Source of the DNA: Thauera sp. JM12B12
GTDB taxonomy: Bacteria; Pseudomonadota; Gammaproteobacteria; Burkholderiales; Rhodocyclaceae
Length of the DNA: 64,000 nucleotides
Reading direction: 5' to 3'
Assembly: GCF_039614725.1 (NCBI RefSeq)
Contig: NZ_CP154859.1
Span: 3,720,001-3,784,000, forward strand
Below, piece by piece: positions 54,055 through 63,369 of the stretch; position 1 is the first letter of the stretch; each line of letters opens with the position of its first letter. The translations under genes were made by a program, and so were the position numbers. The notes below the pieces were generated by a model. The model made no database searches. It saw nothing but the letters and a program-made list of their open reading frames with translations, and was not told where the DNA came from.

Positions 54055-56010
54055 ATGCTGCCTGCCGCCTTCAGTGCCTTCGAGCTCCAGCCCCTGCCGG
54101 ATGGCGCGTCCACCATCCTGCGCCTGCTGGCTGCGCCGGCGCCGAACTGGTCCGAGATCGCCCTCGTCGCCGCACGCGATCCGGCGCTGAGCGTGGCCCT
54201 GCTGGTGGCCGATCCGATCCGTGCCGGCGAGTTGCGCGAAGGCATCAACGCGGCCTTGCGCCGCCGCCTCGAGGGTGTCGGTCCGGACCTGCTGCGCGCC
54301 TGGCTGCTCGGCCTCGGCCATGCCGGCGAGGCGGGCGACGAGGCGACCGACGGCGCGCTGCTGCGTGCCGAATGCGCGCTCCATCTCGCCATCGAGACCG
54401 GGTACCCGCGCCCGGACGAGGCCTATCTCGCCGGGCTGTGGCGAGGCCTCACCCGCTCGCCCGCCTGGAAGCGCGAACGCTGCCCGGACGCCGCCGCCCT
54501 CGTGGCCGCCTGCGGCCTGCCGCCCAGCCTCGGCGATGCCCTCGAAGCCTGCGGCCTGCTCGACGAACAGCTGGCAACGGCGCACCCCCTGCTCGCCGTG
54601 GTCGAGGCCGCCGAGCGTCTTGCCGCCGCCGACTGGCAGGATCACGCCGCGCGCGTCGCCACGCTATGCGGCCTGGAGACGACGAGCGTGCTGAGCCTGC
54701 GCACCGATGTCGGCTATATCGTCTCCGGCCATGCCGCCTATCCCGCCGTGCCGGCCTCGGCGAGCCCGCCCGCGCGCCCCTCGCTGCGCCTGGCCGAGGA
54801 CCCCTACCGCTGTGCCGGCATGCTCGGCCTGCTCACCGCGGCCTTCGTCGATCTGGACAGCGCGACCATTCGCGAACGGCTGAAGATCGCGTGCCCGCTG
54901 TTCGGCCTGCACACGCCTCCCATTCTCCTCGGCGCCAGCGAGGACGGCCGCCTGCGGCCGCTTCTCGATGCGGCGCCCGACAGCGTCGCCGCGCTCATCG
55001 GCGAACTCGAGCTGCGTATCGACGACGAGGCCAGCTGCATCGCGCTCGGTGCGCGCAGCGAACATCCGACCGCGTACTTCGCGGAGGGCGGCGGGCCTGG
55101 GCGCAGCGTGGCCGACTGGCAGATCGCACGCTGGCTGGGCCGCTGCGGCTTCCACGTGCTGCCGCTGAGCTCGGGCCAGGACGCCACGGTGGCCGTGATC
55201 GGCGCGGCCGCGGCGAAGGCGCTCGACAGCGAGGTGCGCTGGCGCTATGCGGCCCTGCTCGGCGCGGCTGCACGCGCGCTGCGCAGCTACCACCGCCAGC
55301 GCAGCGAGCTCACCGCCCGCGAGGCCGTCCTGCAACAGCGCTTCCGCGAGCACGTGCGCAAGGTCGTGCACGAAGCGACCAACCCGCTCACCGTGCTCAA
55401 GAGCCGCATCGGCATGTTGAGCCAGGAGCGCGCGGACGACATCCCCCTGCAGGACGAGATGAGCCTGCTCAACGCCGAGCTCGATCGCATCGACAACCTG
55501 CTGCGCGGCGCCGCGGATCTGCCTGCGGAGGTCAGCGAGACACGTCATTGCCGCGTACCCGAGCTGCTGCTCGACATGCGCACGCTCTACGGCGAGCCGC
55601 TGTTCGGCAGCCGCGGCATCCAGCTCGAGCTGCGCGCCGCGCGTGACGTGCCGCCCGCCGCGATCCCCGCCTCGGCGCTCAAGCAGGTGCTGCTCAACCT
55701 GCTGCGCAACGCCTCCGAGGCGCTGCAGCCGGGCCAGCGGCTGGTGGTGTCGGTGTTCCCGCTGGTCAACGTAGACGGCCGCAACTGCCTCGAGATCCGC
55801 TTCGTGGACAACGGCCCGGGCCTGCCGGCGGAACGTGCCCAGGACCCGCTCACGCCGCGGCAGACTACCAAGGGCAGCGGCCACCAGGGTCTGGGACTGA
55901 GCGTGGTGCGCGAGATCCTCGCCCAATGGGATGCCACCTTGCTATGCCGATCCCAGATGGGTGCAGGCACCAGCTTCCAGATTTTCGTGCCGCTGGAACA
56001 AAGCGCCTGA
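54055..56010 (+). CDS. HDOD-linked histidine kinase
   Basis: The 651-residue protein has an unusual layout. The N-terminal region (about 1-190) resembles a HDOD domain (LQPLPDGASTILRLLAAPAPNWSEIALVAARDPALSVALLVADP), a middle region (about 255-405) is GAF-like, and the C-terminus has a HisKA-type helix with His439 (KVVHEATNPLTVLKSRIGML) and an HATPase domain (about 535-650; VLLNLLRNASEAL, DNGPGLPAERA, GHQGLGLSVVREIL). No membrane helix is present, so it is a soluble kinase. The next gene (53 bp away) encodes a receiver-GGDEF-EAL protein, its likely target. The HDOD/kinase fusion and this pairing appear uncommon. Confidence 0.8.
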   Translation: MLPAAFSAFELQPLPDGASTILRLLAAPAPNWSEIALVAARDPALSVALLVADPIRAGELREGINAALRRRLEGVGPDLLRAWLLGLGHAGEAGDEATDGALLRAECALHLAIETGYPRPDEAYLAGLWRGLTRSPAWKRERCPDAAALVAACGLPPSLGDALEACGLLDEQLATAHPLLAVVEAAERLAAADWQDHAARVATLCGLETTSVLSLRTDVGYIVSGHAAYPAVPASASPPARPSLRLAEDPYRCAGMLGLLTAAFVDLDSATIRERLKIACPLFGLHTPPILLGASEDGRLRPLLDAAPDSVAALIGELELRIDDEASCIALGARSEHPTAYFAEGGGPGRSVADWQIARWLGRCGFHVLPLSSGQDATVAVIGAAAAKALDSEVRWRYAALLGAAARALRSYHRQRSELTAREAVLQQRFREHVRKVVHEATNPLTVLKSRIGMLSQERADDIPLQDEMSLLNAELDRIDNLLRGAADLPAEVSETRHCRVPELLLDMRTLYGEPLFGSRGIQLELRAARDVPPAAIPASALKQVLLNLLRNASEALQPGQRLVVSVFPLVNVDGRNCLEIRFVDNGPGLPAERAQDPLTPRQTTKGSGHQGLGLSVVREILAQWDATLLCRSQMGAGTSFQIFVPLEQSA

Positions 56011-56062
56011 GTGTTGCATCATGCGGTCGAACAAGACCTCCAAACCACACCTCCCGGGAGCC

Positions 56063-58273
56063 ATGGTCACGCCGACCGAGCATGCATTCCGGCCTCAGAC
56101 CGAGCGGACTTCCGGTGTCGAGGCCGGCACGTTCAGGATCCTGATCGTCGACGATGATCCGTCCCTGCGCCGCACCTTCCCGCACGTGCTTGCACGACCG
56201 GGAAGGCATTTCGACGAGTGCGGCACGATCGGCGAGGCCATCGAGCGCCTCGAGCACGAGCATTACGCGCTCATCCTGCTCGACTACCGCCTGCCCGACG
56301 CCAACGGCCTCGCCCTGCTCGACTGGCTGGTCGACCACCAGCGCGACGAGGCAGTGATCATCATCAGCGGCGAGGATGCGATCGATGCCGCGATCGCGGC
56401 GCTGCGCCGCGGCGCCGACGACTACGTGCGCAAGCCCTACCACGTGGCCCAGTTGCAGCGCGCGGTCGACGGCGCCTTGCACAAGGGCGCCCTGGAGAAG
56501 GCCAACAAGCTGATGAGCCAGCGCCTGAAGGCTTCCGAGCGCCTGCACCGCTACCTCGTCGAGAGCTCGCCCGACCTCATCTTCACCCTGGACAGCGCCG
56601 GCCGCTTCACCTACGTGAATCCGCGCGTCAAGGCCCTGCTCGGCTACGACCGCAGCGCGCTCATGCGCCGCCCCTTCACCACCTTGGTGATGCCCGAGGA
56701 CCTCGACCGCATCGACGGCCTGCTCAGCCAGCCGAGCAGCCTGCCGGGGGAGAGCTTCAACGTCGAGCTGCGCCTGCGCCGCTACCGCGGCGGCGCCGAC
56801 AGCGAAAGCGACAGCGTCACCGTGTCGCTCACCGGCATTCCGATGATCACGCAGGAGGACGACCGCCGCGTCGTCGGCCTGTACGGCGTCGCGCGCGACA
56901 TCTCCGAGCGCAAGCGCGCCGAGGAGATCATCACCTTCCAGGCCTATCACGACCAGCTCACCCACCTGCCGAACCGCGTGCTGTTCAAGGACCGCCTGGA
57001 GCTGGCGATCGCGCAGGCCCAGCGCCGCACCGGGGCGCTGGCGGTGATGTTCATCGACGTGGATCGCTTCAAGCTGGTCAATGACACCTTCGGCCATGCC
57101 GAAGGCGACGCGCTGTTGCGCGCCATCGCCAGCCGCCTGTCGGCCACGCTGCGCCGCGGCGACACCCTCGCCCGCCTCGGCGGCGACGAGTTCACCGTGC
57201 TGCTGCCTGACATCAATCAGCCCGAGGACGCCGAGGTGATCGCGCGCAAGGTGCTGGATGCGCTCGGCGCGCCGATTTCCCTCAGCCAGGGCCAGTTCCG
57301 TGCCACGGTGAGCGTCGGCATCGCACTGTACCCGCGCGACGGCGGCACGGCGGAGGAGCTCACCCGTCACGCCGATGTCGCGATGTACCAGGTCAAACGC
57401 TCGGGCAAGAACGCCTACCGATTCTTCGACCCCGACCTCAACACCCGCCACCGCGACCGCATTGCGCTCGAGAACGACCTGCGCACCGCCCTCGCCCGCA
57501 ACGAGCTGGATCTGCACTACCAGCCCCAGGTAAGCGTGATCGAGCGTCGCATCGTGGGCCTCGAAGCCCTGCTGCGCTGGCAGCACCCGGTGCTCGGTCC
57601 GATCCCGCCCGCCACGTTCGTACAGGTGGCCGAGGAGGTCGGCCTGATCGGCGAGATCAGCGCCTGGGTCCTGGAGCGTGCCTGCACCCAGGTCGCCGAG
57701 TGGCGGGCGGCGGGGATCGAGGCGCCGCGGCTGTCGATCAACCTTTCGGCGCACGACTTCCACCGCGCCAACATCGTCGCCTCCATCACCGAATGCCTCG
57801 GACGCCACGCGCTGGATCCGGACCAGTTCGAGATCGAGATCACCGAGAGCATCATGATGGACGACACCACCAGCGTCGCCGCCAAGCTGCGCGAACTGCG
57901 CTCGGCCGGCATCAGCGTGGCCATCGACGACTTCGGCACCGGCTACTCGGCGCTCGCCTACCTGCAGAAGTTTCCGGTGAGCTCGCTCAAGATCGACCGC
58001 AGCTTCGTGCGCGACCTCGAAGGCCCGATGACCAACCCGATCATCTCGGCGATCACCGGCATTGCGCGCGGCTTCGAGCTCGAGCTCGTCGCCGAAGGCG
58101 TGGAGAACGAAGAGCAGGCGCGCGCGCTGCGCGCCCTCGGCTGCGACGTGATGCAGGGTTACCTGTTTGCCCGCCCGGCGGCAGCGGCCGAGGCCCGCAA
58201 CTGGCTCTCGAGCCCCGAACGGCTGTTCGAGGCGTTCGACGCCAGCAGCGCGACCGCGCATTACGCGAACTGA
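56063..58273 (+). CDS. Response regulator with PAS, GGDEF and EAL domains
   Basis: The 736-residue protein has a receiver domain with phosphoacceptor Asp74 (ALILLDYRLPDANG), a PAS domain (about 175-295; VESSPDLIFTLDSAGRFTYVN), GGDEF (residues 373-377) and EAL (501-503). GGDEF is intact and preceded by an RRGD inhibitory site. EAL keeps LEALLRWQHP and DDFGTGYSALAYL, so both enzyme activities are possible. The ATG at 56063 has a GGGAG ribosome site; an in-frame ATG at 56021 would add 14 residues. It follows the HDOD-kinase gene in an obvious pair and ends at a strong intrinsic terminator. Confidence 0.93.
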   Translation: MVTPTEHAFRPQTERTSGVEAGTFRILIVDDDPSLRRTFPHVLARPGRHFDECGTIGEAIERLEHEHYALILLDYRLPDANGLALLDWLVDHQRDEAVIIISGEDAIDAAIAALRRGADDYVRKPYHVAQLQRAVDGALHKGALEKANKLMSQRLKASERLHRYLVESSPDLIFTLDSAGRFTYVNPRVKALLGYDRSALMRRPFTTLVMPEDLDRIDGLLSQPSSLPGESFNVELRLRRYRGGADSESDSVTVSLTGIPMITQEDDRRVVGLYGVARDISERKRAEEIITFQAYHDQLTHLPNRVLFKDRLELAIAQAQRRTGALAVMFIDVDRFKLVNDTFGHAEGDALLRAIASRLSATLRRGDTLARLGGDEFTVLLPDINQPEDAEVIARKVLDALGAPISLSQGQFRATVSVGIALYPRDGGTAEELTRHADVAMYQVKRSGKNAYRFFDPDLNTRHRDRIALENDLRTALARNELDLHYQPQVSVIERRIVGLEALLRWQHPVLGPIPPATFVQVAEEVGLIGEISAWVLERACTQVAEWRAAGIEAPRLSINLSAHDFHRANIVASITECLGRHALDPDQFEIEITESIMMDDTTSVAAKLRELRSAGISVAIDDFGTGYSALAYLQKFPVSSLKIDRSFVRDLEGPMTNPIISAITGIARGFELELVAEGVENEEQARALRALGCDVMQGYLFARPAAAAEARNWLSSPERLFEAFDASSATAHYAN

Positions 58274-58295
58274 GCCGCGCCTGCGCACCCGCAAG

Positions 58296-58323
58296 AAAAA
58301 AGCCGGCGCATGCCGGCTTTTTT
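58296..58323. terminator. Bidirectional intrinsic terminator
   Basis: AAAAAAGCCGGC (58296-58307) pairs perfectly with GCCGGCTTTTTT (58312-58323) around a GCAT loop. The A run on one side and T run on the other make it functional in both directions, for the GGDEF-EAL gene on the plus strand and the cytochrome c gene on the minus strand. Confidence 0.95.
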
Positions 58324-58362
58324 CAACTCAGGACCGCACGACCGCGCGGCCTGGGCCCTGCA

Positions 58363-58671
58363 TCACTTGAGCGAGAGGATCCACTCGACCAGCGCCTTGG
58401 CGTCGGCGTCGTTCACCTGGGCGTTCGGCGGCATCGGAACCTTGCCCCACACGCCCACGCCGCCCTTCTGCACCTTGGTCGCCAGGGTGGCGACGGCGTC
58501 GGGCTGACCGGCGTACTTGGCGGCAACCTCCTTGTAGGCCGGGCCGACCAGCTTCTTGTCCACCGCGTGACAGGCCATGCAATTCTTGGACTTGGCCAGC
58601 GCCTCGGAGGCGAAAGCGGGCGAAGCGGAGAGGAGACCTGCAGCAACCGCAGCAGCAACGAGTGCCTTCAT
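58363..58671 (-). CDS. Class I c-type cytochrome (c551-like)
   Basis: The 102-residue protein has a signal peptide (about 1-22, ending SPAFA), a single haem site CMACH and a C-terminal Met ligand in GKVPMPPN, in the order of bacterial cytochrome c551/c8. It carries single electrons in the periplasm, for example between the bc1 complex and terminal oxidases or denitrification enzymes. Start [18 protein letters not shown] has an AAGGAAT ribosome site directly upstream; TAATAC on the minus strand (58707-58712) is a possible -10 box 35 bp before the ATG. It shares the terminator with the upstream GGDEF-EAL gene in convergent orientation. Confidence 0.94.
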   Translation of the reverse strand: MKALVAAAVAAGLLSASPAFASEALAKSKNCMACHAVDKKLVGPAYKEVAAKYAGQPDAVATLATKVQKGGVGVWGKVPMPPNAQVNDADAKALVEWILSLK

Positions 58672-58796
58672 ATTCCTTACCTCTTGGTGTTGGTTGTTAC
58701 CGGCTCGTATTAAACCACCGCAGGCGCAGCTTTGCCCATGATTCGCAAACGATGTTGCACATTTGCAGTGCGCTCCATCACCGCCCGGCCGAGTCC

Positions 58797-59642
58797 TCAC
58801 TGGCGCACTTCCATCGCCTCGTCCGCCCTCGAGCCAGCGCCGCTGGCTCGGAAGGGATTGATGTCGAGACCACCACGACGGGTGTAGCGCGCCCACACCG
58901 CCAGCGCGCGCGGTCTGCAGCGCGCCATCAGGTCGCAGAACACCCGCTCCACGCACTGTTCGTGAAATTCGTCGTGCGCGCGGAAGGAGACCACGTAGCG
59001 CAGCAGGCCCGCGCGATCGATGGCGGGACCGCGGTAGCGCACCACCAGGGTGCCCCAGTCGGGCTGGCCGGTGACCAGGCAGTTCGATTTCAGCAGGTGC
59101 GAGTAGAGCGTCTCCTGCACCTCCGGCCCGTCGGCACGCAGCGCCTCCGGAAAGGGCTGGTAGCGGTCGATGTCGATCTCGAGCGTATCGATGCATACGC
59201 CTTCCGGGTAGCCGAAGCGGCGCTCGGGGCGCTCGTGCAGCGGCCGCAGCACCACCGCCACCGCGGCGCCGGCCGCTGCCGACAGGTCGCGCGCGATCGT
59301 CGCGCGCACCTCCTCGACGCTCGCACAGCGCTGCTGGTTGAAGGCGTTCAGATAGAGCTTGAGCGACTTCGACTCGATCAGCCGCGGCGAGGCGGCCGGA
59401 ACGCGGAACTCGCCGAGCGCGACCACCGGCTTGCCACGCGCGTCGAGCCAGGACAGCTCGTAGGCATTCCACAGGTCCTCGCCGACGAAGGGCAGCGCAT
59501 CGGCGCGCAGGCCGAGTTCGGCGCGCTTCAACTGGCGCTCGATCGGAAACAGCAGCTCGGGCGCATAGGTGTCGCGGTAGGCGACGACCCGGCCGAGCGG
59601 GGACGATTCGGCGCCGTGCGGGCGCGTGGAGTGGGTGTTCAT
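58797..59642 (-). CDS. queF: NADPH-dependent 7-cyano-7-deazaguanine reductase
   Basis: The 281-residue protein is the long two-domain (YqfF/E. coli-like) form of QueF, which reduces preQ0 to preQ1 for queuosine in tRNA. The nucleophilic Cys lies in [18 protein letters not shown], the NADPH motif [15 protein letters not shown] is intact, and the C-terminal half carries [15 protein letters not shown]. Length is normal for the family. It starts 16 bp after the cobQ stop on the same strand and ends 125 bp before the cytochrome c gene. No preQ1 riboswitch was recognised ahead of it. Confidence 0.95.
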   Translation of the reverse strand: MNTHSTRPHGAESSPLGRVVAYRDTYAPELLFPIERQLKRAELGLRADALPFVGEDLWNAYELSWLDARGKPVVALGEFRVPAASPRLIESKSLKLYLNAFNQQRCASVEEVRATIARDLSAAAGAAVAVVLRPLHERPERRFGYPEGVCIDTLEIDIDRYQPFPEALRADGPEVQETLYSHLLKSNCLVTGQPDWGTLVVRYRGPAIDRAGLLRYVVSFRAHDEFHEQCVERVFCDLMARCRPRALAVWARYTRRGGLDINPFRASGAGSRADEAMEVRQ

Positions 59643-59658
59643 GCGTGATCCCGGAACG

Positions 59659-61170
59659 TCAGTGGCGCGCGGCGGCGAGCAGCGCGTCGAGGTCTAGATG
59701 AGCCTCGACGGCGTCGGCAAGACGGTCGAGGTCGACTTCGCGGCGGGCGGCGAGATCCACCGTGGCGGCGCCGCGCAGCCCGGCCCAGTCGAGCAGCGCG
59801 GACACCGCCTCCGGGTCATCGAAGAGCCCATGCACATAGGTGCCGAGGACCCGCCCGTCGGTCGACAGCGCGCCGTCGGGCCGCGTGCCGCCAGCGTCAT
59901 CGAGCAGCACGGCGGGGCGCTCGAGTGCGGAGCCGCGGCTGACCCCCATGTGGATCTCGTAGCCGGCGACCGCCGCGCCGTCCGCCGACAGGAGCTCGGA
60001 CCGGCCGACCCCGCCCAGGTTCGCGAGCCGGCCGCGCACGTTGCGCAGCTGCTTGTGCGGCGCGAGCTCGGTGCGAATGTCGAGCAGGCCGAGGCCGGCG
60101 ACGCTGGCCGGCGCCCCCTCGAGGCCGAGCGGATCGGCGAGCTCGCGACCGAGCATCTGGAAGCCGCCGCAGATTCCCAGCACCCGCCCGCCGTAGCGCA
60201 GGTGGCGCAGGATCGCCTCTTCCCAGCCCTGCGCGCGCAGCCAGGCGAGGTCGGCCTGCACGCTCTTGGAGCCGGGGAGCACGATCAGGTCGGCAGGTGG
60301 GATCGTCTGCCCCGGGCCGACCCAGTGGAAATCCACCTGTGGATGCAGGCGCAGCGGATCGAGATCGGTGTGATTCGAGATGCGCGGATAGACCGGCGCG
60401 ATCACCCGCAGCGCAGCCTCGCCCGCACGCACGTCGGCGGTAGCATCGGCGAGCGCGTCCTCGGCATCGAGGAAGAGCCCGTGCAGGTAGGGCAGCACGC
60501 CGAACACCGGACGCCCGGTGCGCGCCTCCAGCCAGTCGAGGCCGGACTGCAGCAGGCCGATGTCGCCGCGGAAGCGGTTGATCACGAAGCCCTTCACCCG
60601 CGCCTGCTCGGAGGGCGAGAGCAGCTCGAGCGTGCCCACCAGGTGGGCGAACACGCCGCCGCGGTCGATGTCGGCGACCAGCACCACCGGCACGTCGGCC
60701 GCCTCTGCGAAGCCCATGTTGGCGATGTCGCGGTCGCGCAGGTTGATCTCGGCCGGACTGCCGGCGCCCTCGACCAGCACCGCATCGTAGGCGCCGCACA
60801 CGCGGTCCCAGCTCTGCATCACCGCCGCCATCGCGGTCGGCTTGTAGGCGTGGTAATCGCGCGCCGAGAGGTTGGCGACGGCGTGGCCGTGGATGATGAC
60901 CTGAGCGCCGATGTCTGACGAGGGCTTGAGCAGCACTGGGTTGAAGTCGGTGTGCGGCGCGACGCCCGCGGCGAGTGCCTGCAGGGCCTGGGCGCGGCCG
61001 ATCTCGCCACCGTCGGCCGTCACGGCCGAGTTGAGCGCCATGTTCTGCGGCTTGAAAGGCGCCACGCGCAGGCCGCGCCGGCGCAGGCAACGCGCGAGCC
61101 CGGCGACCAGGGTGCTCTTGCCGGCGTCCGAGGTGGTGCCCTGCACCATCAGCGTGATCGGGGGGGACAT
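59659..61170 (-). CDS. cobQ: Cobyric acid synthase
   Basis: The 503-residue amidotransferase amidates four side chains of adenosylcobyrinate a,c-diamide. The ATP domain has [20 protein letters not shown] and [21 protein letters not shown]; the glutaminase-like domain has the Cys in [17 protein letters not shown] and His in [30 protein letters not shown] is the family start; the much longer open frame upstream overlaps the cobD leader. A GATAAT box on the minus strand (61207-61212) is 37 bp upstream. It is divergent from cobD-cobC, giving a compact B12 locus. Confidence 0.96.
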   Translation of the reverse strand: MSPPITLMVQGTTSDAGKSTLVAGLARCLRRRGLRVAPFKPQNMALNSAVTADGGEIGRAQALQALAAGVAPHTDFNPVLLKPSSDIGAQVIIHGHAVANLSARDYHAYKPTAMAAVMQSWDRVCGAYDAVLVEGAGSPAEINLRDRDIANMGFAEAADVPVVLVADIDRGGVFAHLVGTLELLSPSEQARVKGFVINRFRGDIGLLQSGLDWLEARTGRPVFGVLPYLHGLFLDAEDALADATADVRAGEAALRVIAPVYPRISNHTDLDPLRLHPQVDFHWVGPGQTIPPADLIVLPGSKSVQADLAWLRAQGWEEAILRHLRYGGRVLGICGGFQMLGRELADPLGLEGAPASVAGLGLLDIRTELAPHKQLRNVRGRLANLGGVGRSELLSADGAAVAGYEIHMGVSRGSALERPAVLLDDAGGTRPDGALSTDGRVLGTYVHGLFDDPEAVSALLDWAGLRGAATVDLAARREVDLDRLADAVEAHLDLDALLAAARH

Positions 61171-61174
61171 GGCG

Positions 61175-61180
61175 TAGAAT
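61175..61180 (+). promoter_or_regulatory. Putative -10 box for cobD
   Basis: TAGAAT on the plus strand would give a leader of about 155 nt before the cobD ATG. The box on the opposite strand for cobQ (GATAAT, 61207-61212) lies 32 bp away, so the divergent promoters are interleaved. The leader was searched by eye for a cobalamin riboswitch core and none was convincing. Confidence 0.35.
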
Positions 61181-61206
61181 CCTGCGGTTTTGCGGAAAGG
61201 GGCGGA

Positions 61207-61212
61207 ATTATC
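61207..61212 (-). promoter_or_regulatory. Putative -10 box for cobQ
   Basis: Reads GATAAT on the minus strand, 36 bp before the cobQ start. The 12-mer CTCGGCGATAAT around it is identical to the one before the photolyase gene (18436-18447). Confidence 0.4.
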
Positions 61213-61343
61213 GCCGAGATCGCCCCCGCGAGGCGCTCGCGTGCCTCTGACTCGTGGTCGCGCCGGTGGCAAGGCGCATGCACCGAGTCCGCCCGCTCGC
61301 CCCCGCCTTCGCTCAGCCCTTGAATGTGCAGGAACCCGCGTCA

Positions 61344-62306
61344 ATGCTGCTTTCCTTCCCGCTCCTCCTCGCCCTCAAGATGGGCGCCGGCCTGCTCGCG
61401 GACCGCGCCTTCGGCGAGGTGCGCCGCTATCACCCGCTGGTCGGCTTCGGGCGCTGGGCGGGCTGGGTCGAGCGCGCCTGCCGCGCCCTCCCAGGCCGCG
61501 ACGGCACCGCGGGCGGGCGCCTCGCCGGCGTGCTGGCGTGGGCGCTGGCCGTGCTGCCCTGGGTCGCACTCGCGGCGTGGCTGCGCGGCGTCCACCCACA
61601 GGCGCACTGGGCCGTGGACGTAGGTCTGCTCTATCTGGCGCTGGGCGGCCGCAGCCTGGCCGAGCACGCGCAGGCCATCGCCGCCCCGCTGGCAGCCGGC
61701 AATCTCGATCAAGCGCGCGAGCGCGTGGGCTGGATCGTCAGCCGCGACACCACGGCGCTGGACGAGGAAGGCGTCGCCAGGGCGGCCACCGAGTCGGTGC
61801 TGGAGAACGGCAACGACGCGGTGTTCGGCGCGCTGTTCTGGTTCCTCCTCGCCGGCGGCGCAGGCGCGCTGCTGTTCCGGCTGGCGAACACCCTCGATGC
61901 GATGTGGGGCTACCGCACGCCGCGCTTCCTGCATTTCGGCTGGGCGGCGGCGCGCATCGACGACGTGCTCAACTTCGTCCCCGCCCGGCTGACCGCGCTG
62001 ACCTACGCCCTGCTCGGACGCACCGGCCAGGCCCTCGCATGCTGGCGCACGCAGGCGCCGGCCTGGGACAGCCCCAACGCCGGCCCGGTGATGGCCGCCG
62101 GGGCCGGAGCGCTCGGCGTACGCCTGGGCGGTGCGGCGATCTATCACGGCCGCGAGGAAGTGCGGCCGCCGCTGGGCGGGGGCCGTGGCGCCGACGTGGC
62201 CAGCATCCGCGGCGCGGTGGCGCTGGTCCGCCACGGCAGCTGGCTGTGGCTGGCCACGATCGCCGCGGCGGCCCTGCTCGCCGGCATCGGAGCAGGCCAT
62301 GCTTGA
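61344..62306 (+). CDS. cobD: Adenosylcobinamide-phosphate synthase CbiB/CobD
   Basis: The 320-residue membrane protein attaches aminopropanol phosphate to adenosylcobyric acid. The CbiB motifs [49 protein letters not shown] and [13 protein letters not shown] are clear, with about four to five hydrophobic helices. [21 protein letters not shown] is taken as start; the longer frame to 61254 overlaps the divergent promoter region. It overlaps cobC by 8 bp, so the two are coupled. Confidence 0.94.
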   Translation: MLLSFPLLLALKMGAGLLADRAFGEVRRYHPLVGFGRWAGWVERACRALPGRDGTAGGRLAGVLAWALAVLPWVALAAWLRGVHPQAHWAVDVGLLYLALGGRSLAEHAQAIAAPLAAGNLDQARERVGWIVSRDTTALDEEGVARAATESVLENGNDAVFGALFWFLLAGGAGALLFRLANTLDAMWGYRTPRFLHFGWAAARIDDVLNFVPARLTALTYALLGRTGQALACWRTQAPAWDSPNAGPVMAAGAGALGVRLGGAAIYHGREEVRPPLGGGRGADVASIRGAVALVRHGSWLWLATIAAAALLAGIGAGHA

Positions 62307-63369
62307 GCATGGCGGCCGCCTGCGCCGCGCCGCCCTCGCCCACGGCATTGCGCTGGAGCGCTGGCTGGACCTCTCCACCGGCATCAACCCGCAGGGCTAC
62401 CCCGTGCCGCCGGTGCCGGCCGACGCCTGGCAGCGCCTGCCCGAGGACGACGACGGACTCGACGCTGCCGCTGCGCGCTACTACGGCAGCGCGCAGCTGC
62501 TTGCGGTCGCCGGCTCGCAGCCGGCGATCCAGGCCCTGCCCGCCGTGCTGCGCGGCGAACGGGTGAGCCTGCTCAGCCCCGGCTACGCCGAACACGCCCA
62601 CGCCTGGCGCGAACGCCCGACGCGGACCATCGCCCTCGAAGACGACGCCGAGCAATGCGCCGACGCGGTCGACGCCGCGGTCGAGCGCAGCGACATCGTC
62701 GTGCTGGTGCAGCCGAACAATCCGACCGGGCTGCATTTCGGCCGCGACCGCCTGCTCGACTGGCACGCCCGCCTCGCGCGCCGCGGCGGCTGGCTGGTGG
62801 TGGATGAGGCCTTCGTCGACACCACGCCGGAGGCGAGCCTGGTGCCCCTGGCCGGCAGCGACGGACTGGTCGTGCTGCGCTCGCTGGGCAAGTTCTTCGG
62901 CCTTGCCGGCGCACGCGTGGGCTTCGTGTTCGCGCCCCCCGAGGTCCGCAGCGCGCTCGCCGAACGCCTCGGCCCGTGGACCCTCGCCGGGCCGTCGCGC
63001 TGGGCGGCACGCCATGCCCTCGGCGACATCGCATGGCAGGCCCGGGCGCGCGCCGCACTGCTCGCGGCCGGCGCGCGCCTGCACGCCCTGCTCGCCGCGC
63101 ACGGCCTGCAGGCACGCGGCCCGGCGCTGTTCAAGCACGTCGAGCATCCCGATGCGGCGCGCCTGCATGACGCCTTCGCGCGCCGCGCCATCCTGCTGCG
63201 CGCGTTCGAGCACCCTCCGGCGCTGCGCTTCGGCCTGCCAGCGGACGAGGCCGGATGGGCGCGACTGGCGGAAGCGCTCCCGGCCTGCCTGGGACCCGCC
63301 CCGGCTGCGCCTGCCGACGCGGACATGAGGCCCACTTCCGCCCCGATTCCCGCACCACGGCGGCCTTGA
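62299..63369 (+). CDS. cobC: Threonine-phosphate decarboxylase-like PLP enzyme CobC
   Basis: The 356-residue fold-type I PLP protein has [13 protein letters not shown] at the N-terminus, [35 protein letters not shown] and the Schiff-base Lys in [18 protein letters not shown]. It is taken to decarboxylate L-threonine phosphate to aminopropanol phosphate, the substrate of CobD, the neighbour. Its start overlaps the cobD stop by 8 bp. The last 25 residues are Pro/Ala-rich and unconserved. The similarity to histidinol-phosphate aminotransferase means the exact activity rests partly on the context. Confidence 0.9.
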   Translation: MLEHGGRLRRAALAHGIALERWLDLSTGINPQGYPVPPVPADAWQRLPEDDDGLDAAAARYYGSAQLLAVAGSQPAIQALPAVLRGERVSLLSPGYAEHAHAWRERPTRTIALEDDAEQCADAVDAAVERSDIVVLVQPNNPTGLHFGRDRLLDWHARLARRGGWLVVDEAFVDTTPEASLVPLAGSDGLVVLRSLGKFFGLAGARVGFVFAPPEVRSALAERLGPWTLAGPSRWAARHALGDIAWQARARAALLAAGARLHALLAAHGLQARGPALFKHVEHPDAARLHDAFARRAILLRAFEHPPALRFGLPADEAGWARLAEALPACLGPAPAAPADADMRPTSAPIPAPRRP

